Shown: piece after piece, positions 45,479-56,783 of the stretch | How positions within the stretch are numbered: the stretch's first letter is position 1 | How the letters are laid out: the number at the start of each line of letters is the position of its first letter | NCBI GenBank assembly: GCA_012184525.1 | Contig: WOFQ01000001.1 | Coordinates: 744,001-808,000, forward strand | Origin: Xenoacremonium recifei | Taxonomy: Eukaryota > Ascomycota > Sordariomycetes > Hypocreales > Nectriaceae | Length of the DNA stretch: 64,000 bases | Direction: 5' to 3' | Notes under the pieces: model-generated | Databases searched by the model: none | Told to the model about the DNA's origin: nothing | Seen by the model: the letters and a program-made list of their open reading frames with translations, nothing else | Made by a program: the position numbers and the translations under genes

Positions 45479-47035
45479 ATGTCGACGCCGACCTCTCCTC
45501 AGACTTCTGCTCTGCCCTCGCGGGCGACGACGGGCCTCAGCGCCTTCAGCGACGATGCGATCCCCGAGGTCGACCCCTCGAGCGTACGTCAGCGCTTCCC
45601 CCTTTTTCGCGGAAGTGATGGATGCTGATTGAGGGCACACAGACTGCCGGACTGCTCGCTGAGCGTCTGCAGGCATGGAAGCACGCCTGCGGATATCTGG
45701 AGGACTACATGGAGGCCATGGTCAAGATTCACAGCCACCAGTCGAAGGAGTATGAGAAGGTGTTGAAGGTGAGCTCCCTGGAACTATTCAGATCTGCTTA
45801 AGCTGACCTGAGGCAAGACCATCTCGAATCCCCTTAAGGAGGGACACCACTTCGACCAGTCTCTGGGTGGTCTTGCCGGTTTCTTCGAGAACATGCGCTC
45901 CAACACGCAGGCCATGATCAACACCAATGCCGAGACGGAGAAGAGCATCAAGGGCTCGGTGCTGCCCATCCTCGAGCGTCTGCACAAGGAGATCAAGCAC
46001 AAGGCCAAGGAGCTGGCCCACGGCGCGCAGAAGGGCGCCAAGGAGGTTGAGAAGGCGCGCAACACTACGCAGAAGCACATTGAGCTGCTTGGCCAGCAGA
46101 CGGCCTCCTACGATTCAGCTGGTGGGCGCATGAACGGGCACGACGACCCCTACGTGGTGCGCCGGGGAGTGCTGCACCGGCTGGGCGCGCAAGTGGTGGC
46201 CGAGAACAACCACCGCAACGACCTGATTGCGGTGCAGAACAACTTCGCGACGTTCGAGGCGCACGTCATCGAGGTGTTCCAGCAGGCCATGGAGGCCTTC
46301 AACCAGCTCGCGGGCGGCCAGGGCGAGAAGACGCGCGCGCTGCACGCCGACATGCTGGCGGCCATCCAGCGCGTGCCGCCCGACTTCGAGTGGACGCATT
46401 TCAACGAGCGCAGCGCCGACCGCCTGGTCAGCGCCGACGAGAAGCCGCGCAGCGTCGAGGCCATTACGTTCCCCAACATGGACCACAACGCCACCAAGCC
46501 GCTGATCGAGGGCTCGCTGGAGCGCAAGTCGCGCAACAAGCTGTCGTGGGGCTACTCGACCAGCTACTACGTCGTCACGCCGTCCAAGTTCCTGCACGAG
46601 TTCAAGGACTCGGACAACACGCGCGTCGACCCCAAGCCCGAGCTCAGCATCTACCTGCCCGAGGCCGTGGTGGGCACGCCCAGCGGCGACAAGTTCAACG
46701 TCAAGGGCAAGGACAAGAGCAAGACGATTGGCAGCAAGCTGACGGGCTCGTCGGAGCTGGCCTTCAAGGCGCACACGCCGGCCGACGCCCAGCGCTGGTA
46801 CCAGGTGATTGCGCAGTGCGCGGCGGCCGCGGGCGCAGGCGTCGACACCACCGGGTCCGCGCCGTCGTCGCCCATCCCCGGCACGCCGAGCCCCGGGTCC
46901 GAGAAGAAGCTGGACGATGTCATTGCGCCGCAGCCGGCAGGCGACCAGCACAAGGCCCAGGAGGCGGGCGTCACGGGCCACGAGGCGCCGGCCACCACCA
47001 CCGCTGCTCCCGCAACCACCGACGCCAAGGTATAG
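45479..47035 (+). CDS. SLM1: Slm1/Slm2-type F-BAR and PH-domain protein
   Basis: Exons 45479-45583, 45643-45768 and 45818-47035 encode 482 residues. The N-terminal half is an F-BAR-like helical domain (LLAERLQAWKHACGYLEDYM, GGLAGFFENMRSNTQAMINT, HKEIKHKAKELAHGAQKGAK). The C-terminal half has a PH domain (about residues 285-395; IEGSLERKSRN, YYVVTPSKFLHEFKDSD, ELAFKAHTPADAQRWYQVI). The tail is Pro/Ala/Thr-rich and disordered. In yeast Slm1/2 bind PI(4,5)P2 and TORC2 at the plasma membrane next to eisosomes and control actin and sphingolipid synthesis. The long GC-rich third exon leaves the antisense frame open for 288 codons, which is a compositional artefact. Confidence 0.9.
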
Positions 47036-48093
47036 GTTATCCTGGAGGCGCCAGAGTGAGGCTGCAGATCACAGCAGAATAGGGCGGACGAGCGGGCGGG
47101 CGCCAGGGGTTGTGTTGTGTTGTGTGTGAGTTTTCGGTGTCTCGGCGTGCCATCCCCCCTCTCACGTCTACTCCACGGGAGGCACAGCGCACCAACGGCA
47201 GCAGGCCACGAAAACCCACGACTCCTGTATGTATGTACATCTAGGGGCTGCAGCGGCTGGGCTGCGCTGGAGGGAGCTCGACCGGGAGAAAATGGGCTGC
47301 AGCATGACCAAGAGGTGGCAGGGAGGGGACGGGAGGTGAGGGGGGGATGCCTTGCTTGCTTGCTTTTGTGGGATCATGACCAACAACAGCCTCACCCATT
47401 ACTTGTCTTGTCGTTTCCTGGCCGTCTTCGTTTTCATTTTGTTCACCAGTTTCTGCTTCCTCTCATCTGCTATACCAATCTATACTACAACTAATTCCAC
47501 CTCTTTCTCTTCTCTCCATCTCATCTTATCACCCTCCCCCCCTCCCAACAGGGATCTCAACCAACACTCATTGGGGGCCAACCCAGCCCTCCAACCAACC
47601 ACTCGCTGTTTATCCATTTCCCCCCTCCCCGGGCGGGGGAGGCAGTGCAAAATGAGGCTCTGTAGCATGTCGCTCATTGGCTCCCCGCGGAGCTGCTGCT
47701 TTTCAGCTCGTCTGCCTTTTGGTTTCGCCAGCCGCTTGCCTCCTCTCTCGTTCACTTGGTGGCACCCCCCCCCCCTTGGACTAAAACAGGGCGAGCACAC
47801 GGAGATCCCGCCGCGTGATTGTGCGGGCGGTGGGGAGGGGACGGGACGGCACGAGGATGTGTTGGCGCGAAGACTCGAGGACTCGGGTGAGGCTCTGGGC
47901 TGCGACTGGGCTGGGCTTGCATGATGATGATGCTGGGTTGTTGGTTGGGTTGGATAGAAGGATTGTTGGTGGCTTGCTCTTCGGTAAGGGAGACTGTGTC
48001 TGGCCGGTCGCGTCTTTGCCTTGCAGCATCCCCCCGTCCATGCATCCCTCCATCACCGATGCCCTCACTCACGTCCAGCCCAGCTCTCAAAGC

Positions 48094-48126
<33 letters not shown>

Positions 48127-48780
48127 TACCACCCAGCACCATCAGCAGCCTCCAACACCCCTCATCCCACTTCACAAGACTCTCTCTACAACCACAACAC
48201 TCCCACCCAGCCTATCCCACTCGACCGTCCCCTCCCTCCTATCTGCTAAGGTACTCTACTAAGGCACTCTTCTGAGGTACATTGCCCACCCCTCCCTCCA
48301 ACCCAAGCCCAAGGACCCTCTGTGGCTTGTCTGCCTCGTCTGCCTCATGCGGGTTGCCTCGCCGGTCCAGCCAAACGAGGCTCTGGACTTGCCGCCCAGA
48401 CTCCCACACCGCATATCACGGTAAAACAAAAATAAGCGGCCCGGGATCCTCAAAACGAGGCTCTGAATTGGGGGCAGCAGCATGGGAAAGGGGAGGGTTG
48501 GGTCGAGTCGAGTCGCCAAATAGAGCCGCAGTCTCCCACATCCAGCGTCGCTTTTCATTTCCTGCTCTTCTCTTCACTTCTTCTCTTGTGTCTCCCCTCT
48601 GTGTCGTGTAAACTCCCATTGTCCTCTTCCCTTGTCCTTTCTGACCTCGACTCTCCTCAACGCCGCCCTTCCAGCTCAGCCTCGTCCGCGGTTCTGTCCA
48701 ACTTCTCGCAAATCAATGCCCGCTCCAGCCCTCCATTGCCGCCAAACGTCATCACAAATTGCCCCGTCGCCACAATCGCC
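47036..48780. other. intergenic region upstream of Clr5-domain gene
   Basis: About 1.75 kb, strongly pyrimidine-rich from about 47390 on. It contains an 11-nt poly-C run (47765-47775) and a CT microsatellite. A long promoter or leader is likely. No gene is supported. Confidence 0.45.
48094..48118. repeat. CT dinucleotide microsatellite
   Basis: A perfect CT run of 25 nt in the upstream region of the Clr5-domain gene, about 660 bp before its start codon. Confidence 0.9.
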
Positions 48781-49870
48781 ATGGTGAAGCCGTGGCCTGA
48801 GTTTCGGGCCATCATCGTGCGCCTGTACATCCACGAGGGCCGGACGCTCAAGGACGTCCAGCACATCATGGACACCAAATACAACTTCCGGGCATCGTGA
48901 GTTTTCTCCTCTTCAACACCCTCGCCCCCAGCTCCTTTAACACCCATCTAGCATTCGCGCTTATCGCCAGCATTTCGATACCTGGGATGCTGTCAAGTAC
49001 AACTGCAGGGCTCGCAACCTGCGCCGCAAGAAGAAGGAGGAGGCTCGCGAGACTCGCAAAGTACCCCTCCCAAGCCTCAAGAGCCAGCTGCCTTTGGAGT
49101 CTCAGTACAGGCTCTCGGACTCGCCGCACGCCTCTCTCGCCCGGGGCATCAGCTTCACGAGCCATAACTCCTCCAGCCAGACCTCCTACAGCCAAAGCTC
49201 CTACAGCCAGACCTCCTACAGCCAGCCTTCCTACTACGCTCCTAGCTCCTACTGCCAGAGCCCGCCCGAATACAGCCCTCCCGCCTTCAGCCCTCCAGCC
49301 CTGAGCTCCGCCAGCTCCATCAAGTCTGAAGCTGCCAGCCCGCCCATGATCACTTCGCCCAGGGTTGCCAGTTCGTACTTTGAGGCTCCCTCAACCGGTC
49401 ACTTTGCTGGCAGGACCAAGTCCTCTGATGGCCCTGGCTGGCCGCAGCCCGACCTCCAATCTGTCCTGCGCAGCCCCCTTAGCTCCCCCGAGGCCACACC
49501 TCTGTACCTCGGTCAGCTCACAAACAAGTATCCCGAGAGACACCAGTTCAACAGCTTTCCCGTTGGCCCAACAACCCAACCCAGGCTCCTTTCCAACGTA
49601 GGCGAATATCATTACGAGAGCCCTTGGTCACGATCTGCCACGTACCCTCCCGGTAGCCTCGACCCTGTCCTCAATCGGGCCCCTTACGTCGACAACACTC
49701 CAAGATACTTCCCAAGTTGGCAGACCCCGAGACCCCTCAATCAAGCTTTTTCGTTCCAGCAGCCTCTACCAAGCCCAGGAATCCCTAAGCTCAGGACCCA
49801 AAACTCCATTCACATCAAGGCCGAGGAGGCGGACCACGACAGTGACCTAAGCTTGATGCGACAGCCTTAA
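48781..49870 (+). CDS. Clr5-domain protein, putative regulator
   Basis: Exons 48781-48896 and 48952-49870 (55-nt intron, GTGAGT donor, CATCTAG acceptor) encode 344 residues. The Clr5 domain fills the N-terminus: WPEFRAIIVRLYIHEGRTLK, DVQHIMDTKYNFRAS, then across the junction IRAYRQHFDTWDAVKYN. A basic run (RNLRRKKKEEARETRK) follows and could be a nuclear signal. The rest is low-complexity and Ser/Tyr/Gln/Pro-rich, with SSYSQ/TSYSQ repeats at about residues 115-140, like prion-like transcription-factor tails. Clr5 was defined in fission yeast as a silencing-related factor; the many filamentous-fungal Clr5 proteins are mostly uncharacterised. The intron cuts the domain, which supports the join. 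A DNA-related role is inference. Confidence 0.85.
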
Positions 49871-51953
49871 TCCAGCATGATTCCGGATACCAGATGACCC
49901 AGACCACGGCCGTGATGACACAAACAACAACTTAGAACAAGAGGGTACAACTCTCACATACACGAGGTCAAATCCCTTTTGGACAACCACCCACGTTCGT
50001 TGATCCCGACTCTTTCACCGCAATTTTGGACCGACTTTGGCGCACCGGACACTCCGTATTTTCTTCTTTTGCTCGGTGCTTAGGTTAGGTTTTTATGGGG
50101 AGCTCAGTCTCACGGGAAGGATATGAGGGCAACGCTTTATGATATCATGATGAATATGTTTATTGGTAATTGATTAAGATATTATTCCTTGTTCAAAACT
50201 AGGGCTCTCTACCGATCGTGATCATGGTACACTAAACGTGAACACTTGTCCACGACTAGAGCGAATGGCGTGAACTGTCACTTGACAAAAGCTCAACTCA
50301 GTGGCAAGTCGATTGCAAGGCAGAGATCTAAGACGCGACAGTTAGCAGTCTGTCTAAAGAGTTTCTCAAACAAAATGATTTGAAGAAGTGTATATCAGCA
50401 TGGGGTGCCTTGTCACAGGCGATATCGTCAAAGCAACTGTTGGCTACGTTGACCGTCGTGATAATTGTAACATCATGTAATGGGGGGGAAAGATGCGAGA
50501 GTGTGTACTAACCATAAGAAGCGAGTGTATAGATTTGCAAACAGTCAAATACTGGCAGTAACCTTCTACAAGTCAGCCAATGCCGACAAAAGATGTGCAA
50601 ACATCGTCTCGAGAGGTCTCAATCAGGACATGTGTCGAATGATTTGTCTTCGTAGCGTGAGCTCGGACATATGCTTGTCAATTTCATTTAGGTTCATCAT
50701 AAGAGACGAGACGAGACGATACATGCATCATTGTCAAGGCAACTTACACCTAAAAGCATACTTGATTAGCAAGGCTCCAATGATGGCTGAAGCGAGCAAA
50801 AAGTATGAACAAGAGTGCAGATCAGGTAAAGCATGAATGGTAAAAAAAAGATGGTGTCTGCATCGAAAACTCGAATAAGACTCGTCATCGGTGTCATCAG
50901 ATGCACGGGGCGAGGGTAGAAAAGATCAAAGCTTACCAATGAACGATTGGAAGAGATTTCAAATCGGAGACGTCATACGAGCATTGAAACAGTTACAGGA
51001 GGCTGGCACTTCATGGCATCTCAGTCAGTCTCCACGATCCTAGTATATCCAAAAAATTTGTGTAGGAGCGATCGAGATCAGTGGGCGAGGTTTTCTAGGC
51101 CTTGCCGCAAAGTGGCTTTTCATGCTCATGGGGTATTATTTCGGAGCCCAGTGCCGCTTCATCATAGAAATCGGAGAGTTGGGATGGGTCATGCGGATGT
51201 GGCATACCTTGCTGGCCTGCGGGATCTTGGACACATTGTTAGCAGTGTCTTGTAGAAATGCATGCAAAACAACGGAGAGTGTGGTAAATAAATCAGAAAT
51301 AGCCATTTTATATCTTCAACGAAAGATCTCAGCCGGTAATTTCCAGCGTATATTGTAAAAGAAATTGATCATCATGTGGAATAGGGTGGGTGACGAAAGA
51401 GTCGAGGTGTACCTACCATATTGGATCCATTGAAGGCGATGACGACGACGAACAGGAGCTCGAGCAATGTCCTACGACCACTTGGTACCTAGACATCTTG
51501 GAAACAGTCAGCGGATAATCCAATTTGGAAGCGAGTGACTGCGTGTGATGGAGGTAGTCCTTTCAGACTGACGTGTAAAACAGAGGTTTCATTCCATTTA
51601 GGTCAAAGACTCTAGTTTGCGGTTTGTTGTGTCATCAGACAGGATGGGGAAGGATTGGAAGGCCAGACCAAGAGGCGCGGGCCATGCAGAGACTTACCTT
51701 GAGCTCCGAGTTTGTTGTGGTCGAATGTTGTGAGCAGCTTGTAGAAGAAAAGCTCAAGAAAAAAAAAAGCTGCGAACAAAATGGTCTCGGTGGGGCGCCC
51801 ACTCAGGTAAGCGACCACGTGACATCGCGTCTCCACGCGCATCCATCGGGGGCTTCGGTGAGACTGTCGCCGCGTCACGATTCACGCTTCGATAGATGCG
51901 CCGTGACTCTTCGTAGGAACTGTATATAAAGACACTGGCTTCGTGGATTAATT
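49871..51953. other. stretch without resolved gene; minus-strand splice signals
   Basis: The first 500 bp is the AT-rich 3' flank of the Clr5-domain gene. From about 50.4 to 51.9 kb the minus strand has donor-like sequences at about 50512 (GTTAGT), 50745 (GTAAGT), 50935 (GTAAGC), 51208 (GTATGC), 51416 (GTAGGT) and 51697 (GTAAGT), each followed downstream by plausible TAG/CAG acceptors. Short hydrophobic open pieces lie between them, for example one with LLASAIIGALLIKYAF near 50750-50800 and one with FFFLELFFYKLL near 51735-51775. I could not join them into one frame. This may be a small multi-exon membrane-protein gene or a spliced non-coding transcript running toward the Clr5-domain gene. 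Confidence 0.35.
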
Positions 51954-53367
51954 ATGCCTGAGATTGCTGAAGGTATGTCTCGTTTTGTAGCATTTCTCAC
52001 ACCCCAGACCGATCCAACGTGCTGGTATATACTGACATTGCCCACTCTAGTTGCACGGATTGTGCACTTCCTCCGATTGCACGTTGTTGGGAAGCGGATA
52101 GCCAGTGCATCAGCTATTGAAGACAATAATGTATTCGGAAAGGTCGGAACAAGCGGACCGGAGGTTGAGAAGGCCCTCAAGGGGAAGAAGGTAAGTCTAA
52201 AATTCCTCTTCAGTTGAGCCCCCTAATCTGATGGGTTCAGATCGTCTCAGCAGGAAGTCAGGGGAAATATTTTTGGTAAGAAACTTTCAAATCAGCATGC
52301 CACATAGCTCTGACACATCATAGGATAACTCTGGAAAAACCACCTCACCTGGTAATGCATTTTGGAATGAGTGGTACGCATTCACCTCTGGTCTTCACAC
52401 AGTTAATACGCTAACACACAAGACAGGATGGATGCACATCAAAGGCGAAAAGACGGCCTACACAAACTACTACAAAAAGCAGAAAGCCGGCGAGGCCGAC
52501 CAATGGCCACCTAAATTCTGGAAATTCCACTTCACCACCGAAGGCACCCCCAGTGTCGAAGTCGCCTTCACGGATGCGCGACGCTTCGGCCGCGTCCGTC
52601 TTGTCGATTGCCCTGGAGCCGACATACGGTCTTACTCGCCCCTCAAAGAGAACGGTCCAGATCCCGTGGTTGACCCCGAAGTCTTCACCGAGGAGTACCT
52701 CGTCAGCAAGATGCGTTCGCGCCACGTGCCCATCAAGGCGCTGCTCCTGGACCAGACGGTGCTCAGCGGCGTAGGCAACTGGGTCGCCGACGAGACGCTG
52801 TTCCAGGCACGGCTGCACCCAGAGCAGTACTGCGACGAGTTCGACGACGCGCAGATGCACACCCTGTACGAGAACGTCCGCTACGTGTGCCAGACAGCCG
52901 TGGACAAGCTCGGCGACTCGGACCAATTCCCGGAGCACTGGCTGTTCAACCACCGCTGGGGCAAGGGCAGCGTCGGCAAGGGCGGCGCAGCGACGCTGCC
53001 CAGCGGTGAGAAGCTGGCGTTTATTACGGTTGGGGGACGGACGAGCTGCTACGCGCCAGGGCTGCAGAAGAAGACGGGGCGGACGCCGGCGGGGATCAAG
53101 GAGGAGCCTGTGCAGGTCAAGAAGGAAGATGCAACAACGCCTAAGAAAGCAAGGAAAACCTCGTCAAAGTACTTTTATGGGGATGATGCGTCGGAGCCTG
53201 TGAAGAAGAAGCGTGGCAATGGGAAGATGGCAAAGACCGCGAAGGAGCAGATCAATGGGACGGGGGTCAAGACTGAGGGGGTGGAGGAGGAGGAGGAGGA
53301 GGAGGAGGAGGAGGAGGAGGCGAAGCCAGCTCTCGGTCGAAGGCGATCGGCACGACTGAGGAAGTGA
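51954..53367 (+). CDS. formamidopyrimidine-DNA glycosylase (Fpg/MutM type)
   Basis: Exons 51954-51972, 52051-52190, 52241-52275, 52324-52373 and 52427-53367 encode 394 residues. It starts MPEIAEVARIVHFLRLHVVG, with the catalytic Pro2 and Glu3 of the Fpg/Nei family (only 19 nt in exon 1). Other marks are the lysine hairpin before MHFGMSGWMH, FTDARRFGRVRLV, the helix-two-turn-helix LLDQTVLSGVGNWVADETLF, and GGRTSCYAPGLQ, which resembles the zincless finger of plant and fungal MutM. The protein excises oxidised purines and nicks abasic sites in base-excision repair. The tail is Lys-rich with a run of 12 Glu encoded by a GAG microsatellite, then RRRSARLRK. It converges on the LOV photoreceptor gene. 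Confidence 0.93.
53284..53319 (+). repeat. coding (GAG)12 microsatellite
   Basis: Twelve consecutive GAG codons encode a poly-Glu run near the C-terminus of the DNA glycosylase. Perfect codon identity indicates recent slippage; length variation between strains is expected. Confidence 0.95.
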
Positions 53368-54831
53368 GCTGCAATCACCGTCAAGTTCCGCATTGAACGT
53401 GTGACTGCCAGCTGTCAATGCTTACATCTTTTCCCGTCATCTTGATTCCGGGCGTTGGCGTTTTGGGCAAAGGGTCCAGTTGGGATGGAGTCTGGTCTGG
53501 TCAGGTCTACAGAAGTGCCGCAACAAAGCCCACAGCGGCAACTTCAGAATCCCTGCAGCCCATCCTTTACAAAGGTGCATCAGAAAGGGTGCGTGAGGGG
53601 GTTGCTCCGTAAGGAGACTGGCCATCCTCAGCACCCGTAGTCCGCGTATATCGGAAGCCGTACCCTCTAGCCCAAGGGATGGCCAGGACACAAACAAAGA
53701 CACCAAGTCGAACAGATCCCAGGGGCAATGTCATAATTCTATCATCGCTCGATCAACAGCATACACAGCCCTGTGCAAGATCGCAGTCGCACTGAAGCAC
53801 AACAACTCACCCTGCAGTGATCACATCTCGCATACACCCAGCGCCCGCATACCAACCAAAGCCCCGGACCAGCTGAATCGAGACCCCCTGTTCCGCAGCT
53901 ACAGCCGTCGGGTCTCTCTGCAGCGCTCTCGGGGCGCACCGCGCACGATCAGGCGACTTGACGTTGAGCAACTGCAGAGCAAAAGGCCGGGTGTTGGGCC
54001 ATCTTCAGCTGATTTTCGGTCCCTGGATGGAGTTTGTTGATTCTGGCTATGCCGTTCCAGCGCAAGGCGGACAGGGGTAAGGGGGTTGGTGTGGATAAGA
54101 GGGTAGTATTCTGTTCTTGTTATAGACCGATCGTGGAGGGTAGCGTCGAGGCGCGAGGATCGAGGCAATGGGAATGGTCAGACCATTCCACACGAAACAA
54201 GTGGCAGCAAACGGGCATAAGCGAGGCATAGCCAAGCCGGGTTCTAGAACCGTTTTGTGATATTCGTGGCCTGCTAACACTGGTTGCCCGCATTATCCCG
54301 CGATGCCCAACGATCCAGTGACTTAACCTGGCTGTACATGTTTAATGAATTTCCCCGTCCCCAACGCCGTTTTCCGGTACCCATGACCACGACAATACAA
54401 GTGACCTAGTATTTTGCAACACTGCTGTAGCGTGTCCATGCCTAAAAGCAAGCGAGTCTATTCCTTGGCGCTCTTTTGGTCTGATATGCAAGTTCCATGT
54501 CCAATGACAGATGGGCGGGTGCCGTATCCAAACTCCTCCCGAATGCATTCCGGCTCGAAAGTATACTGAAAGAAAATAACAGAAGCCGCTCCCGAATTTA
54601 TTGTGATCCAAACACCTAAAAGTGCTACCATGGTATTTTAATTTTCAATTCTTTGAAAAGCACGTAGAAAAAAAAGGGGAGTCGTAATCTTCGTAATCGT
54701 GGTCGTGACACCCTGTGGCCGGAAATCAAAACTCCGGCGAGCTCTCGTCGTGTATGTGATTGCGTAACGTATATCGTGAAGGCAAATGCCCGGTGGTGGT
54801 GCCTCTGGTCATTGCGTCAAGCCGGCCCGTA
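53368..54831. other. convergent intergenic region
   Basis: About 1.46 kb between convergent stop codons. The part before the LOV gene stop (about 54350-54800) is AT-richer and probably its 3' UTR. No gene is supported. Confidence 0.45.
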
Positions 54832-55535
54832 TTAGGCCTCGACCTGGAAGCCCACAGCGTAGCGGTATTCTGCCGAATCCCACTGAACCGGGATAATGGT
54901 GAGATAGTTGTTAAACTTCTGGCCGTTCTTCTTGTAGTTGGTTACTTTGATCTGCACCTCGTCGCAGGTTTCCACGGCCTTTCGGATCCTCTTCACGACG
55001 GCCTTGTCAGCACTTCGCATGACTGATCGCCGATCCTTGCCAGGAGGCGCCTGAAGGAAGCGACAGTTGCGACCGAGCACCTCGTTGCTGGAATAGCCTG
55101 TCAACTCGGTGAAGGGCTCCGAGGTGTAGATAATGGGGACGTCGGGCTGGCACAGATCGCAGAGGACGATGGCCGCCGAGCAGTCAACGGCTCCGAGGAC
55201 AACTTTCGGGTTTGGTCGAGACATGACACGAAGCTACACCAGGTTGTCAGGAGGGCGGTCGTCGCGTAGTTGTGAAAAAGCAACGTACGAGAATGCTCAT
55301 GATGTCGAACCCACTAGGGGCGTAGAGACCCGGGTAGATTACGGGATCTTGAACTTGTCGCCATGTTGAGGTAGAAGTCCCGTCGGCGTTGACGGTGGTC
55401 TGGTCTGGGAACTCGTACTATCAGGGTGTTAGTCAAGACTTTGAAATCCAGACGTCAATGCCCAAGTAGATGGGCTCTTACATTCAAGGCTTGGAGTTCC
55501 CAGGGGTTAAGGGTAGGAGGGAGGTTCGACATCAT
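54832..55535 (-). CDS. env1: LOV-domain blue-light photoreceptor, VIVID/ENVOY type
   Basis: Exons 55535-55482, 55417-55289 and 55233-54832 encode 194 residues (193 if the second ATG is used). The N-cap reads NLPPTLNPWELQALN, continues into VIYPGLYAPSGFDIMSIL and LRVMSRPNPKVVLG, as in VVD/ENV1. The LOV core has CSAAIVLCDL, FTELTGYSSNEVLGRN and GRNCRFLQ with the photoactive Cys118. The longer flavin-loop insertion after CRFLQ is present, as is NYKKNGQKFNNYLTIIPV; the protein ends in YRYAVGFQVEA. The short length, with only one LOV domain, fits VVD (about 186 residues) and ENV1 (about 207). These proteins bind the white collar complex and tune light adaptation; ENV1 also links light to nutrient and oxidative signals. 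The gene is divergent from NSE2. Confidence 0.95.
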
Positions 55536-56783
55536 TATGGGCAGGATCTGGAGTACTCAGGAGCAAGAGTGAAGAAGACCGAGGAGAGTAAAATGAGCTG
55601 AGGATGTTGAGAAAGTGGTGGGCAAGGTGGAGCTAGTAGAAGGAGGAGGAGGAGGATGAGGACATCAAGATATACAAATGACAAGACTCTGAGGAGTCAG
55701 ACTTCAGAGACAACACCACGAGACTTGCAGGGCCATGACTGGACGCGGAAAAGGTGCATCAGGATTGGGCAAGGTTTTGAGGCTCAGGGAGGAGAATCCA
55801 AAACACGAGTAAGGCCCAGCCAGCTGACAGACACACACAAGCTGAGACGAAAGCGGGACAAAAGTCGACGTGATCGTGGCAGAGTTAGGCTTTAGTGTAC
55901 GGAGTAAGGTAGCGGAGCAGCCAGAAACAAGGCATACGGGAGGACGGGACGAATCCATGGTAGGTAGTGAGTCGGCCAGCCCCAGCCAACCAGGCTTCGC
56001 CCGAAAGCAGGCATCATGCCCTTGGGGCAGCAATCGGGCTGCGAAAGACAGCCCTGAAGCTCAAGATCGGGGCCGCTGGCGGAGAGCCGTCATGATCGGG
56101 GCGAACGATGACGGAGGACGTCGAGGGCGATAGAGACGCTAACAGGATGCCCAATGAATTCTGTGCGAAACTGGTAGCGTCTGTAACAGCTCCTCTGGAG
56201 GACCGCTGTGGGACGGACCCTGCGCTAAAGCTGGGGAGTCTCCGGGCGCCGGCCGATGGCCAGGGACAGGCCTGTCGATGGACGATCGGCGCGGCGATGC
56301 TGATGCTGGCGGCGCGGGAGACAGCGCAGATCTGGCACCGCGAAGGCGCCATCGCACATGACCGTTTGACTCTGGCCGCCTGTGTGCCGTCGCATCTGGC
56401 CAATCGAGATTCTCCCGCGGTCTGGACTGCGGTCTGAGGCGCTGGCGGCGGCTGCGTGCGGATGTCGTGAGATGGAGGATCGACGATGCAGTTTGGGAAC
56501 TGCCGGAGGGAGAATATTCTTTGTTCGGCTCGTCATGGCCATGTTCATGTTCATGTCACCTTGGAAGGCGCGCGGATGAATCAACGACGGAGCCCTGTGT
56601 CGTCCCTTCCTAAAGCGGAAACCGTCCCGGCTACAGGGTAAGCTAGATCTGTCATCGTCGAACTTCACGCGTCTCCATTAAGCCTTACACCGCGTCGCGT
56701 CTCACTCTCTTGCAACCTCAACCTCGCGATCTCGACCTCACCTCTCACCAACACCACGTCTCCCCCTGCGATCTCACCACCCC
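55536..56783. other. divergent env1-NSE2 intergenic region
   Basis: About 1.25 kb holding both promoters. GATC cores occur at several sites, including two GATCGGGGC copies. No gene is supported; open frames here are short and overlapping. Confidence 0.5.
56065..56102. promoter_or_regulatory. paired GATCGGGGC sites, possible light-response elements
   Basis: The 9-mer GATCGGGGC occurs at 56065-56073 and again at 56094-56102, 29 bp apart in the same orientation. They lie about 530-565 bp upstream of the env1 start. White collar GATA-type factors bind paired GATC/GATNC-like sites in light-response elements, so these are candidates. Further GATC cores lie near 55868 and 56284. Binding is inference. 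Confidence 0.35.

Noticed and set aside
46115..46981. 288-codon open frame antisense to SLM1
   Set aside because: It is the mirror of a GC-rich coding exon; the product is Arg/Leu/Val-repetitive and the sense strand encodes a clear F-BAR/PH protein.
47765..47775. 11-nt poly-C run as a possible assembly gap or error
   Set aside because: It lies in a C/T-rich non-coding stretch where such runs are expected; nothing else indicates a break.
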